From: Candidatus Leptofilum proximum | Lineage (GTDB): Bacteria > Chloroflexota > Anaerolineae > Promineifilales > Promineifilaceae | NCBI GenBank assembly: GCA_016710325.1 | Contig: JADJXK010000002.1 | Coordinates: 496,001-560,000, forward strand | Direction of reading: 5' to 3' | Length of the DNA: 64,000 nucleotides | Shown here: piece after piece, positions 33,257 through 41,844 of the stretch | Layout: each line of letters starts with the position of its first letter | Position numbering within the stretch: the first letter of the stretch is position 1 | Program-made: the position numbers and the translations under genes | The notes under the pieces: generated by a model | The model's database searches: none | What the model was told of the DNA's origin: nothing | The model's input: only the letters and a program-made list of their open reading frames with translations

Positions 33257-34318
33257 CTAACAGCCGATGTACCAGCAGGGATTATCCCGGTTGTTGTTGA
33301 TACGAATTTCGAAGTGGATGTGCGGCCCGGAGGAGTTGCCGGTGTTGCCCGTCCCCCCAATCACATTCCCCTGATAAACAATCTGCCCTGGTGACACGTT
33401 GAAGCTGCTGAGATGGCCGTAAAACGTCTCGTAGCCATTGCCGTGGTTCACTACGATGAGGTTGCCATAGCCGTAGGCGTTCCAACCAGCATAGGTCACC
33501 GTACCGGTATCGGCGGCGTAAACGGCCGATCCCTCCGGCAGCGCGATGTCCAACCCCGGATGACCATACCAGAAAAATTGGGTGAAGTTGCGCGAATTCA
33601 CCGGGTAGATAAATGTTCCCGTCCCCACGATAATCGGCCGCACGCTGCCACCTTCTCTTGACGTCCCCCCCACTGAAGAAAGATCGGGCGGCGTCCAGAC
33701 AAACAGTTCCCGCACCGCACCAGGAACCAAAATTTGGGTGTCCGGCTCTAAGCGGTAGGGAAATTCCAGGTTATTCGGCTCGTAGGCGATGATATCTTCA
33801 ACGGGGATGCTGTACTGCAAAGAAAGGCTCTCCAGCGTATCGCCTGGCTGCACGTCGTGCAGCACGCCATCGATGGGCAAGATGATGAGCTCGGTGCCGA
33901 CTTGCAGCAGGCTGGACTCTTCGCTGAGGCGTGGGTTGCCGCCCAAAATCGTTTCTGGCTGAATGCCGTACCGCTCGGCAATGCCGTTGGGCGTTTCACC
34001 GCGCACCACGGTGTGGATGACAAATTCGTGTTCGGGCGTTTGTCCTTCAAAGGTAAGCGGATTCGGCGCGGGGACCAGGCTGACGTCATCCAGCACGGGC
34101 AACTCGCCACCGCCAAATTGGAGTGGATCGCTGGTGTCTGGTGTGGCGTCTGGTTCAGTGAGGGGAGTTACGGCCGTATCCGCCACCACCCCCTCCTCCG
34201 CCACTGCCACAATGCTGGGACGCAGGCCAAAACGCCAGATGAGCAGAATGAGTAAAGCGATGCCCACAATGACAAAATGCCCTTGCCAACGTCGCCAGAT
34301 CGGTCCAAATTTGTCCAT
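33257..34318 (-). CDS. LysM and M23 peptidase domain membrane-anchored protein
   Basis: A 353-residue envelope protein. An N-terminal transmembrane anchor spans about 15-33, followed by a low-complexity linker. Two LysM repeats follow (IHTVVRGETPNGIAERYGI and VQPGDTLESLSLQYSI), which bind glycan strands. The M23 metalloendopeptidase domain has GHPGLDIA, the HGN loop and the zinc motif HIHFEI. It should cleave or remodel peptidoglycan crossbridges outside the membrane. It is a tandem duplicate of the next gene, with the same layout and closely similar LysM sequences. The two copies probably act on cell separation or wall turnover. Confidence 0.93.
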   Translation of the reverse strand: MDKFGPIWRRWQGHFVIVGIALLILLIWRFGLRPSIVAVAEEGVVADTAVTPLTEPDATPDTSDPLQFGGGELPVLDDVSLVPAPNPLTFEGQTPEHEFVIHTVVRGETPNGIAERYGIQPETILGGNPRLSEESSLLQVGTELIILPIDGVLHDVQPGDTLESLSLQYSIPVEDIIAYEPNNLEFPYRLEPDTQILVPGAVRELFVWTPPDLSSVGGTSREGGSVRPIIVGTGTFIYPVNSRNFTQFFWYGHPGLDIALPEGSAVYAADTGTVTYAGWNAYGYGNLIVVNHGNGYETFYGHLSSFNVSPGQIVYQGNVIGGTGNTGNSSGPHIHFEIRINNNRDNPCWYIGC

Positions 34319-34376
34319 AACAGGTCCTGTTTAAACAAGCAAAAGCGCCGCGGAACTTTGCTTTGGTTTTTAGAAG

Positions 34377-35456
34377 TTAATTGGTGCAGTCCTGGAAGCC
34401 ACCACCCAGGCGGTCGAGGGGGTTTGTGCGGAAGTCGCGGTCGCGAATTTCAAAGTGGATGTGTGGGCCGCTGGAACGGCCGGTATTACCCGTAAAGCCA
34501 ATCAGCTCACCCTGCGTCACCGTCTGCCCGGGGAAGACGCCAATGCTGCTCAGATGGGCATAAAACGTCTCAAAGCCGTTGCCGTGATTGATGACGATGA
34601 GATTGCCGTAATCATAATAGGTTCCGGCAGCAAAACTGGCGTAGGTCACCGTGCCTGTATCGGAAGCATATACTGGCGCGCCCTCACTAGAGGAGACATC
34701 GATGGCCGGGTGGAAGCCGTTGTAGAATTGGGTGAGGCAGCGGCCGTTCACCGGCCAGATATACGTTCCCGTACCAAACACCTTCCACTGCGGCTCACCA
34801 GCCGCATTGGTCGCCACCGATTTCGGCGCCGTAAAGTAAAACTGCCCGATAGACGCGCCCGGAATCACCAGCTCGGATTCTGGCACCAGGCGGTAGAAGG
34901 GAAATTCCAGATTGTTGGGCGCATACGCGATGATGTCCGCAGCGGGCACCTGGTACAGCTCAGCGATGCTCTCCACCGTTTCCCCTGCGCGCACCTTGTG
35001 CAGCACCCCATCCACCGGCAAAATAACCAGCTGTGCCCCCACCTGCAGCTGGTTCGACTCTTGACTGAGCCACGTATTGCCACCCAGCAATGTGTCAGCG
35101 GAAATGCCGTATTTGTCGGCAATGATATTTGGCGTTTCGCCACGAGCCACTTCGTGCATCTGGAAGTTGTGCGCGGGCAGTTTGGTCTGGTACGTCAGTG
35201 GATTGGGCAGCGGTGCCAGGGAGTTGTCATTGATGACGGGCAGTGCGCCTTGGGGAGCGACCGTGGGGGTAACAATCGTTGTCTGGACCAGTTCTTCTTC
35301 ACTGAAGGGGGTTGGGGTGGGAACGGCCGTAGCTGCCGCCAAATCCGTCTCAGCCGTGTTCCACTGAAACTGACCCAGCGCAATTAAAATAAGTGCTCCG
35401 CCCACCAATATGAGATGCCCGCTTAAACGGTGCCAGAAACGTTGCTCGTTCACCAT
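34377..35456 (-). CDS. LysM and M23 peptidase domain membrane-anchored protein (tandem paralogue)
   Basis: A 359-residue paralogue of the downstream gene. The start is ATG 35454-35456 (MVNEQRFWHRL). A single helix (about 13-30) is followed by a Thr/Pro-rich linker, two LysM domains (MHEVARGETPNIIADKYGI and VRAGETVESIAELYQV) and an M23 domain with FHPAIDVSSSEG and HIHFEIRD. The first zinc histidine is in FHPAID rather than GHPGLD; all other ligands are present. It lies downstream of the Rho gene but is separated from it by an intrinsic terminator (35496-35524), so it should have its own promoter. Confidence 0.93.
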   Translation of the reverse strand: MVNEQRFWHRLSGHLILVGGALILIALGQFQWNTAETDLAAATAVPTPTPFSEEELVQTTIVTPTVAPQGALPVINDNSLAPLPNPLTYQTKLPAHNFQMHEVARGETPNIIADKYGISADTLLGGNTWLSQESNQLQVGAQLVILPVDGVLHKVRAGETVESIAELYQVPAADIIAYAPNNLEFPFYRLVPESELVIPGASIGQFYFTAPKSVATNAAGEPQWKVFGTGTYIWPVNGRCLTQFYNGFHPAIDVSSSEGAPVYASDTGTVTYASFAAGTYYDYGNLIVINHGNGFETFYAHLSSIGVFPGQTVTQGELIGFTGNTGRSSGPHIHFEIRDRDFRTNPLDRLGGGFQDCTN

Positions 35457-35495
35457 GCTCAAGCGCTGGATGCTATCACAAAGTAGCCCCACAGC

Positions 35496-35524
35496 AAAAA
35501 CGGGCCTGGTACCAGGCCCGTTTT
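35496..35524 (-). terminator. Intrinsic terminator after rho
   Basis: Stem acgggcctgg/ccaggcccgt over a short TA centre, bounded by A run 35496-35500 and T run 35521-35524; on the minus strand a T run follows. It ends rho transcription before the M23 gene. Confidence 0.87.
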
Positions 35525-35626
35525 CTTACAGTTCATTCAGGTTCACTTTGACAATATGCCCGCGAAAGGCACAATCTTTTTCTACCAGAGGTGAAACGGT
35601 TTGCAAGTGCCCACCACGAGCATAAA

Positions 35627-36903
35627 TTACATCATGTCCTTGGTCAATGTTTCCAGGAATTCGTAGTTGGTCTTGGTCGAACGCAGACGTTCCATCACGG
35701 CGCCGGTAGCGCTGCTGATGTCGTAGCCTGGCGTGTCCATCAGATGGCCCAACATACGGCGCATCATGTACACACGCTGCAGCTCGTCCCCAGAAAGCAG
35801 CAAATCTTCGCGGCGGGTGCTGGACCGTTCGATATCGAAGGCCGGGAAGACACGGCGTTCTTGCAAACGACGGCTCAACAAGAGTTCCATGTTACCGGTA
35901 CCCTTAAATTCCTCGTAAATGACGTCATCCATACGGCTACCCGTGTCTACCAGACAGGTGCCGATGATGGTCAGGCTGCCGCCGAACTCCAGGTTACGCG
36001 CCGCACCAAAGAAGCGCTTGGGCGGGTACAGAGCCGTCGGATCCAAACCACCAGACAGGGTACGGCCGCTTGGCGAAACGGTCAGGTTATAGCCACGGGC
36101 CAACCGGGTAATCGAGTCCAGCAATATAACCACATCCCGGCCGCCTTCCACCAAACGCTTGGCCCGTTCCAAGGCCATTTCTGCCACCTTGCAGTGCTGG
36201 CGCACCGGCTCGTCGAAGGTAGAGCTGATTACTTCACCATCAATCGAGCGGTCCATGTCCGTCACTTCTTCAGGGCGTTCACCAATTAACACCACCATCA
36301 AATGAACATCCGGGTAATTGCTGGAGATACCGTTGGCAATCTCCTTCAAAACGGTCGTTTTACCCGCTTTCGGCGGCGACACAATCAAACCACGCTGGCC
36401 ACGGCCGATCGGTGCAACCAGGTCCAACAACCGGGTAGAAAGGATGTTGGGCTGGGTCTCCAGCTTCAGTTTTTGGTCTGGAAAAATGGGGGTTAACGTT
36501 TCGTAACGGGGGCGTTTTTTGGCCAGGTCGGGACTCATGCCATTAACTGATTCCACCCGCAGCAAGCTGTAATACTTCTCATTGTCTTTGGGAGCACGCA
36601 CCTGGCCCATCACCCAGTCGCCCGTCCGCAAGCCCAGGCGACGAATTTGGGAATTGGACACATAGATATCATCCGGGCCGGGCAGATAATTCTTCGCCCG
36701 CAAGAAACCCATCGTTTGTTTATCGTCGTCCACAATTTCCAGTACGCCACCACGAAAATCATAGCCCTGGGCCTGAGCATTAGCTCGTAGAACTTCATAG
36801 ACCAGCCCCTGTTTTTTCATGGTGCTAAAACCAGGGATGTCCATTTCGCGGGCCATCTCGCGTAGTTCACCAATCTTTTTGATTCTAATTCGCCAATATC
36901 CAT
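35627..36903 (-). CDS. rho: Transcription termination factor Rho (N-terminus apparently frameshifted)
   Basis: A hexameric RNA-dependent ATPase that ends transcription. Visible: Rho_N SAP-like helices (IGELREMAREMDIPGFSTMKKQGLVYEVL), the cold-shock RNA-binding region (YDFRGGVLEIVDDDKQTMGFLR), Walker A PPKAGKTT, Walker B DVVILLDSITRLARGYN, and the Q/R-loop GGLDPTALYPPKRFFGAARN. The best start, ATG 36901-36903 with GGAG upstream, encodes MDIGELES but is one base out of frame with the rest at an A5 run (plus-strand T run 36876-36880); one more A would restore SKKIGELREMA. The open frame otherwise starts at GTG 36920-36922 without a ribosome-binding site. Confidence 0.93.
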
Positions 36904-37318
36904 ACAGTTTTCTCCGCAACACACTTGACAGTGCTGAATATGCAAATGGTATCTCGCAACTCTCCGCAGCGCGTGTTATCCGGTGGGAGCAGCAGTCGAG
37001 TCAATAATTTTTAATGGTAATTTGGGCAGCAAATATTAGTAGTTGGCTTGGGATCGAGCATGAAGTTGTTCTGATTCCAATGATGCCCGACAGGGAGAAT
37101 GCCGGTTCGGTCATTCTTATGTGCCTTGTCGTTGAGGCTTCATAATCACATTTGTTGGATATTCAATTCTCACCAGCAGTTGAAATGATTTAACAATAGT
37201 TTATGGCTTCCACAAATTCAGGGGAATTTTTAGTGCAGGTAAAATTCAAAAACAGGTTTTAACTTTCAATTTCTCTGGATCAGGGAGTTAACAAGGCGTC
37301 CTTTGTATGGGCGAAAAA
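36904..37318 (-). promoter_or_regulatory. Rho leader region (about 400 nt, untranslated)
   Basis: AT-rich gap between the predicted rho promoter and its start codon. I found no gene or clear terminator. Rho in other bacteria is autoregulated by premature termination in a long leader, so this region is a candidate for the same control. Confidence 0.45.
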
Positions 37319-37347
37319 AGTATAACACGCCCTTAAAACTACGTCAA
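37319..37347 (-). promoter_or_regulatory. Near-consensus promoter for rho
   Basis: On the minus strand TTGACG (37342-37347), 17-bp spacer, TATACT (37319-37324). The start point would be near 37312, about 410 nt upstream of the rho start. Confidence 0.7.
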
Positions 37348-37390
37348 CGATTGCAGGAACCGGATTTTTGGCCATTTTCGTGGGAAATTT

Positions 37391-37420
37391 GGGGTGGGAA
37401 AACGGCCGTTTCCCAACCCC
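37391..37420. repeat. Hairpin centred on ACGGCCGT after fbp
   Basis: GGGGTGGGAAA and TTCCCAACCCC flank an ACGGCCGT copy, giving an imperfect 30-bp palindrome 15 bp beyond the fbp stop. It could act as a terminator hairpin, although no T run follows. Confidence 0.5.
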
Positions 37421-37435
37421 CTCCCTCACGCCTGT

Positions 37436-38443
37436 TTAGCTGGAAACAACCCGCTCTTCCTGCAAATAGCGCTCCACCTGATACACCAACGAACGATTCC
37501 CCGCAAAAAACGGTGTCCGCTGATGCAAGTCTGTTGGTTCAATGTCTAAAATCGGTTCGTACCCATTGCTAGCATAACCGCCAGCCTGCTCTGCCAGGTA
37601 TGCCAAAGGACCAGCTTCATACAGCAGCCGTATCTTGCCGTCTGGCTTATTCTTTTCGGCCGGATAACAAAAAATACCGCCGCGCAGCAAATTGCGATGA
37701 AAATCGGCCACCAGCGAACCAATGTAGCGCGAAGAAAGCGCAGGCCCTTCCCAGCCTTCTCGCCCTTGCAGCCAGCGCAAGTAGCGCTGTATCGCTGGCG
37801 ACCATTGATCAAAATAAGCGTGATTGACGCTGTAATAAGCTGGTGGCTCAGGCAGCCGCATGTTCTCATGAGACAGTAAAAATTCACCCAGTTCCGGGTC
37901 CAACGTAAAGCCATGCACACCCTGCCCGGTTGTGTACACCAGCATAGTGCTAGACCCATACAGCACGTATCCAGCGGCCACGAGGCGCCGTCCTGGCTGG
38001 AGCACATCTTCTGGCCGACCGCGCAGATCCCAATCAATGCAGCGGTAAATGCCAAATATCGTGCCAATGCTGACGTTCACATCAATATTGGAAGAACCAT
38101 CGAGCGGATCATAAACCAGAACGTACGATCCTTTTTTGAAGGGTTCGGGAATTTGAATAATTTCCTCTCGCTCCTCTGAGGCCATAACACACAGCCGCCC
38201 GGTGTGGTCACAGACGCGGAAGATGATATCGTCGGCAAAAACGTCGAGCTTTTGCTGCTGCTCCCCCTGAATGTTCGTAGCTCCTGCCCGCCCCAGAATA
38301 TCAACCAGTCCAGCCCGATTCGTTTTGTGTGCAATCACTTTGGCCGCCAGAGCAATGTCATAAAGCAGGTTGGTGAATTCACCACGCGCATAATCCGGCT
38401 GGTAATCTAATATAAAACGCTCAATTGTCACAATTTTGGACAT
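37436..38443 (-). CDS. fbp: Fructose-1,6-bisphosphatase class I
   Basis: Hydrolyses fructose 1,6-bisphosphate to fructose 6-phosphate in gluconeogenesis. The 335-residue product has the metal-binding VYDPLDGSSNIDVNVSIGTIFGIY, the VMASEEREE loop with metal-binding Glu residues, the MLVYTTGQGVHGFTLDPE segment and the RYIGSLVADFHRNLLRGGIF substrate-binding region. GAGGAGG precedes the ATG at 38441-38443. It is monocistronic: it lies upstream of, but is separated by about 90 bp and a hairpin from, the rho promoter. Confidence 0.96.
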   Translation of the reverse strand: MSKIVTIERFILDYQPDYARGEFTNLLYDIALAAKVIAHKTNRAGLVDILGRAGATNIQGEQQQKLDVFADDIIFRVCDHTGRLCVMASEEREEIIQIPEPFKKGSYVLVYDPLDGSSNIDVNVSIGTIFGIYRCIDWDLRGRPEDVLQPGRRLVAAGYVLYGSSTMLVYTTGQGVHGFTLDPELGEFLLSHENMRLPEPPAYYSVNHAYFDQWSPAIQRYLRWLQGREGWEGPALSSRYIGSLVADFHRNLLRGGIFCYPAEKNKPDGKIRLLYEAGPLAYLAEQAGGYASNGYEPILDIEPTDLHQRTPFFAGNRSLVYQVERYLQEERVVSS

Positions 38444-38603
38444 GATTTGTGCCTCCTCTCGCGATCATTTGGAAAAGTGGGAAATGCTCGGCACAGCAAA
38501 GGAAACAATTGTGGGAAGATCACCTCGCTGGCCGTTGATACAGCTTCGCTGTTGGTTAGCCCAACCAACTTGCCTTACTCATCGTTTGTCAGTTCAGTTT
38601 GTG

Positions 38604-39419
38604 TTATAGAAATACCTGAGCCAGATAGTAAGCAATGGCCACAGTCCACATGAGAGAATCAATCCGGTCTAGAGCCCCACCATGCCCAGGGAACAAATTC
38701 CCAGAATCTTTTACGCCCGCCTCTCGTTTAAGGAGGGAAATACCCAAATCGCCAACCGTACCTAAGGTGGAAACGAGTAAGCCTAAAAGTAAAGCAGGAA
38801 GAAACTCAATTTTCAGGAGGGAACCAATGAGTACGGTAAACAATGTGCCTAAAACAACACCCCCCAGGAATCCTTCAACTGTTTTGTTGGGGCTAAGCCG
38901 CGGTGTGAGGGCGTGTTTGCCCAGGACAACCTTGCCCGCGACAAACCGTCCGACCAGGTAAGCGCCAGAATCGGCAATCCAGGTGCTGAGCATGGCCAGC
39001 ATGGTCCACTGCCAGGCCATCTCTGGCAGGGCCCGCAGGCGGAAAAAGTGGCTGCACACCCAACCAAAGAGGATTAAGCCAGCCATTAATGCAAACCAGT
39101 TGGCAGGTACGGACTGGCTGGTCCCCCCTTCAAACTGCCAAAGAGCGTAAACGGCCACAATAAACAAGCTAATCAGGAGCAGCGGCGCAAACAGGGCTTG
39201 ATTTGACCACTGTGCCAATGCCCACTGAACCACAACAACGGGCACTAACACAAATGCGGGTACCGACCAGCCAATGTTCTTGATCAGTTGGGCATATTCC
39301 AATGTCGCCAATAACAAAATAATTACCAGAGGGATAAAGTAAAATAGACCACCAAGGTAGATCAGGTATAAAGCCAATGGTCCCAGGGTAAATGAAATTA
39401 AGGCACGTTGCAAGAACAT
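38604..39419 (-). CDS. cdsA: Phosphatidate cytidylyltransferase
   Basis: Makes CDP-diacylglycerol from phosphatidic acid and CTP, the branch point of phospholipid synthesis. The 271-residue protein has about eight transmembrane helices, the LTPRLSPNKTVEGFLGGVV block and the family signature DSGNLFPGHGGALDRIDS near the C-terminus. It follows uppS, as in most bacteria, with a 52-bp gap that carries an ACGGCCGT copy. CDP-diacylglycerol together with inositol phosphate from the 22517-23599 enzyme could give phosphatidylinositol. Confidence 0.96.
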   Translation of the reverse strand: MFLQRALISFTLGPLALYLIYLGGLFYFIPLVIILLLATLEYAQLIKNIGWSVPAFVLVPVVVVQWALAQWSNQALFAPLLLISLFIVAVYALWQFEGGTSQSVPANWFALMAGLILFGWVCSHFFRLRALPEMAWQWTMLAMLSTWIADSGAYLVGRFVAGKVVLGKHALTPRLSPNKTVEGFLGGVVLGTLFTVLIGSLLKIEFLPALLLGLLVSTLGTVGDLGISLLKREAGVKDSGNLFPGHGGALDRIDSLMWTVAIAYYLAQVFL

Positions 39420-39471
39420 AGTTTAGATGGCGGGTGAGATACGGCCGTTGCCCAACACAGCCAATTGCAAA

Positions 39472-40206
39472 TCAGGACGTTTCGGTAACCAGACCAAACC
39501 GCCGTTCACGCTGATTAAAAGCCACAATCGCTTCGTACAACTCTTCACGGCCAAAGTCTGGCCAATACACCGGCGTTGGATAAAACTCGGAATAGGCAGC
39601 CTGCCAGATGAGGAAATTGCTGATGCGCAGTTCACCGCTGGTACGAATCACCAGGTCGGGATCAGGCAGGCCACGCGTGAACAAATAAGAACTAAACAAA
39701 CTTTCGGTGAGTGTCTCAGGGGCAATCTGGTCGGCCAACATCTGGCGCACGGCGTGCAGAATTTCAGCCCGCCCCCCGTAGTTAAAGGCCACGTTGAGGA
39801 TGAGCCGGTCATTGTTTTTGGTCAGTTCGATGGCCTTGCGCACCTTGTTCTGCAAATCTTGCTCTACCCCGGCCAGGTCACCCAGGTGGTGCAGGCAAAC
39901 TCCCTGGGCGTTTAACTCGTTCAGCTCCTGGTCCAGGACACGGGCTATGATTTTCATCAGGGCGCGCACTTCACGTTCGGGACGGCCCCAATTTTCCGTG
40001 GAAAAGGCGTAGATAGTGAGAATCTTAATGCCAAATTCGACGCTGGCATTGATGATGCGGCGTAAATTTTCCGCCCCCGCACGATGACCCGCATGTCTGG
40101 GCAGGTTTCGCTTGCGTGCCCAACGGCCGTTGCCATCCATGATAATCGCCACATGCTGCGGGATACGATACAGTTCTAAATCCAGGGGCTTGTTGTTATT
40201 TGCCAT
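39472..40206 (-). CDS. uppS: Isoprenyl transferase (undecaprenyl diphosphate synthase)
   Basis: A cis-prenyltransferase that extends farnesyl diphosphate with isopentenyl units to make the undecaprenyl carrier for peptidoglycan and polysaccharides. In the 244-residue product the catalytic Asp is in IIMDGNGRWARKR and substrate-binding blocks are TIYAFSTENW, NVAFNYGGRAEI and DLVIRTSGELRISNFLIWQAAYSEFY. The start is ATG 40204-40206, just past the frr stop codon; an alternative GTG at 40213-40215 would overlap frr. Its product feeds the polyprenyl-phosphate glycosyltransferases encoded at 24709-29890. Confidence 0.96.
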   Translation of the reverse strand: MANNNKPLDLELYRIPQHVAIIMDGNGRWARKRNLPRHAGHRAGAENLRRIINASVEFGIKILTIYAFSTENWGRPEREVRALMKIIARVLDQELNELNAQGVCLHHLGDLAGVEQDLQNKVRKAIELTKNNDRLILNVAFNYGGRAEILHAVRQMLADQIAPETLTESLFSSYLFTRGLPDPDLVIRTSGELRISNFLIWQAAYSEFYPTPVYWPDFGREELYEAIVAFNQRERRFGLVTETS

Positions 40207-40214
40207 ACCCACCA

Positions 40215-40772
40215 CTATACTTCCATTATCTCTTTTTCTTTCTGGCTTCCCAACTCATCAATCTCATTTACATATTTATCGGTTAATCCTTGCAAATCGT
40301 CTTGTGCCCGGAAAAATTCGTCCTCGGTTATTATCGACTCATTCTTGAAATCACGTAAATCGTTGAGCGCGTCACGCCGCACGTTGCGCACGGCCACCTT
40401 GCCTTCTTCCACGCGGCGCGCCAACAACTTGCTCAAATCACGGCGGCGCTCTTCGGTGAGGCGCGGCAGGTTGAGGCGAATGATTTTGCCGTCGTTGTTG
40501 GGCATAAGACCCAGGTTGGATTTCAAAATAGCGCGTTCGATAGCTGAAATGGCGCTGGCATCGTACGGCCGTATGGCCAGCTGCTGCGGTTCGGGCACAG
40601 AAATGACGGCTATCTGAATCAAATTCATGGCCTGGCCGTACATTTCCACTTCGAGCTTCTCGATCAGCTGCGGTGAGGCACGCCCTGTCCGGTAACCGGC
40701 TACGTCCGCTTCCAGAGATGTTATGGCCCCACGCATGCGGCTTTCAGCCTCTTGCAAAAGCTCACGTATCAT
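40215..40772 (-). CDS. frr: Ribosome recycling factor
   Basis: A 185-residue protein that, with EF-G, splits post-termination ribosomes. The family pattern is clear: EAESRMRGAITSLEADVAGYRTGRASPQLIEKLEVEMYG at the start, then VPEPQQLAIRPYDASAISAIERAIL, the LNLPRLTEERRRDLSKLL helix and a final coiled-coil segment ending DELGSQKEKEIMEV. The arrangement pyrH-frr-uppS is the common bacterial order. The 115-bp gap upstream of the gene has no obvious promoter, so co-transcription with pyrH is likely. Confidence 0.97.
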   Translation of the reverse strand: MIRELLQEAESRMRGAITSLEADVAGYRTGRASPQLIEKLEVEMYGQAMNLIQIAVISVPEPQQLAIRPYDASAISAIERAILKSNLGLMPNNDGKIIRLNLPRLTEERRRDLSKLLARRVEEGKVAVRNVRRDALNDLRDFKNESIITEDEFFRAQDDLQGLTDKYVNEIDELGSQKEKEIMEV

Positions 40773-40887
40773 TTCAACCTCCTTGGGGAATCGTCAAGAA
40801 CAAATTTTAACGCAAGGCAGGAACCCACACACAACACGTCGGCAGGTAACTGGATCTTGCCCTAAGTATACCGATTATTGGCCCAAC

Positions 40888-41607
40888 TCACACACTGCAA
40901 ATGGTGGTACCGATAGATTCACCCAAAATCAGCCGCTTGACGCTGTTTTCTTGCCAGAAATTGAGCACGACAATCGGCAGGTCGTTGTCCATGCACAGGG
41001 ACACGGCCGTGCTGTCCATCACCCGCAGCCGCATATTCAAAAAATCGATGTAAGAAATCTTGTCAAATCGCTTGGCGTCGGGATTTAAAACCGGATCGGA
41101 GTCATAAATGGCGTCCACCTTGGTGGCTTTGATCAGCACGTCGGCGTCAATTTCCATAGCCCGCAGCGCCCCGGCCGAGTCGGTGGTGAAATAGGGATTG
41201 CCCGTGCCACCACCAAAGATTACCACCCGGCCCTTGTCCAGGTGGCGGATAGCCCGCAGGCGAATGTAGGGTTCGGCGATGGTGCGCATTTCAACGGCCG
41301 TTTGCACCCGAGTCACTACCCCCTTACGCTCCAAAGCATCCTGCAAAGCCAGGGCATTCATCACCGTAGCAATCATGCCAATGTGATCGGCCGACGGGCG
41401 AGACATGCCCATCGCACTGCCCACCGAGCCGCGCCACAAGTTACCACCCCCAATTACCAGGGCAACCTGAATGCCTAAATCGTAAACGTCCTTCACAATT
41501 TGCGCCACTTCTGTGGCTCGGATGGGGTCAATTCCATACCCATTAGGACCAGCCAGGGCCTCTCCGCCCATTTTCAGCAAAACTCGTTTATAGCGAACAG
41601 ATGACAT
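40888..41607 (-). CDS. pyrH: Uridylate kinase
   Basis: Phosphorylates UMP to UDP with ATP in pyrimidine synthesis. In the 239-residue product the start is ATG 41605-41607 (MSSVRYKRV). Family blocks are LLKMGGEALAGPNGYGID, ALVIGGGNLWRG, MIATVMNALALQDAL, VVIFGGGTGNPYFTTDSAGALRAMEI and DGIYDSDP-like VDAIYDSDPVLNPDAKRF; the C-terminus DNDLPIVVLNF is typical. It lies in the rpsB-tsf-pyrH-frr row but an intrinsic terminator (41791-41820) separates it from tsf, so a separate promoter is implied. Confidence 0.97.
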   Translation of the reverse strand: MSSVRYKRVLLKMGGEALAGPNGYGIDPIRATEVAQIVKDVYDLGIQVALVIGGGNLWRGSVGSAMGMSRPSADHIGMIATVMNALALQDALERKGVVTRVQTAVEMRTIAEPYIRLRAIRHLDKGRVVIFGGGTGNPYFTTDSAGALRAMEIDADVLIKATKVDAIYDSDPVLNPDAKRFDKISYIDFLNMRLRVMDSTAVSLCMDNDLPIVVLNFWQENSVKRLILGESIGTTICSV

Positions 41608-41790
41608 AGTACACGACTCCAATTTTTATGGATTTCAGGCTTGAACGCGTCTGTTTCCTGCGCAAATACGCACGGCTCCCACTTAAGAGTGGCAAAAGTT
41701 ATGGTAAAAGTTTTCTACGAAACGACAATAGGGATTCCAACACAGGCCAAAGCAGCGGCGGGCCTCAACCCAATGAAAACAATTGTGTAA

Positions 41791-41820
41791 AAACAGGGCG
41801 CTCAAATGAGCGCCCTGTTT
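41791..41820 (-). terminator. Intrinsic terminator after tsf
   Basis: Stem aaacagggcgctca with its complement around a short AT loop. On the minus strand a run of five T follows (A run 41789-41793). Confidence 0.88.
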
Positions 41821-41844
41821 AATTATACAGCTTTGGATTTCCGT

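Noticed and set aside
36872..36886. Programmed -1 frameshift heptamer in rho
   Set aside because: The classic A AAA AAG needs six A; here there are five, and no stimulatory stem was found. A natural or sequencing indel is simpler.
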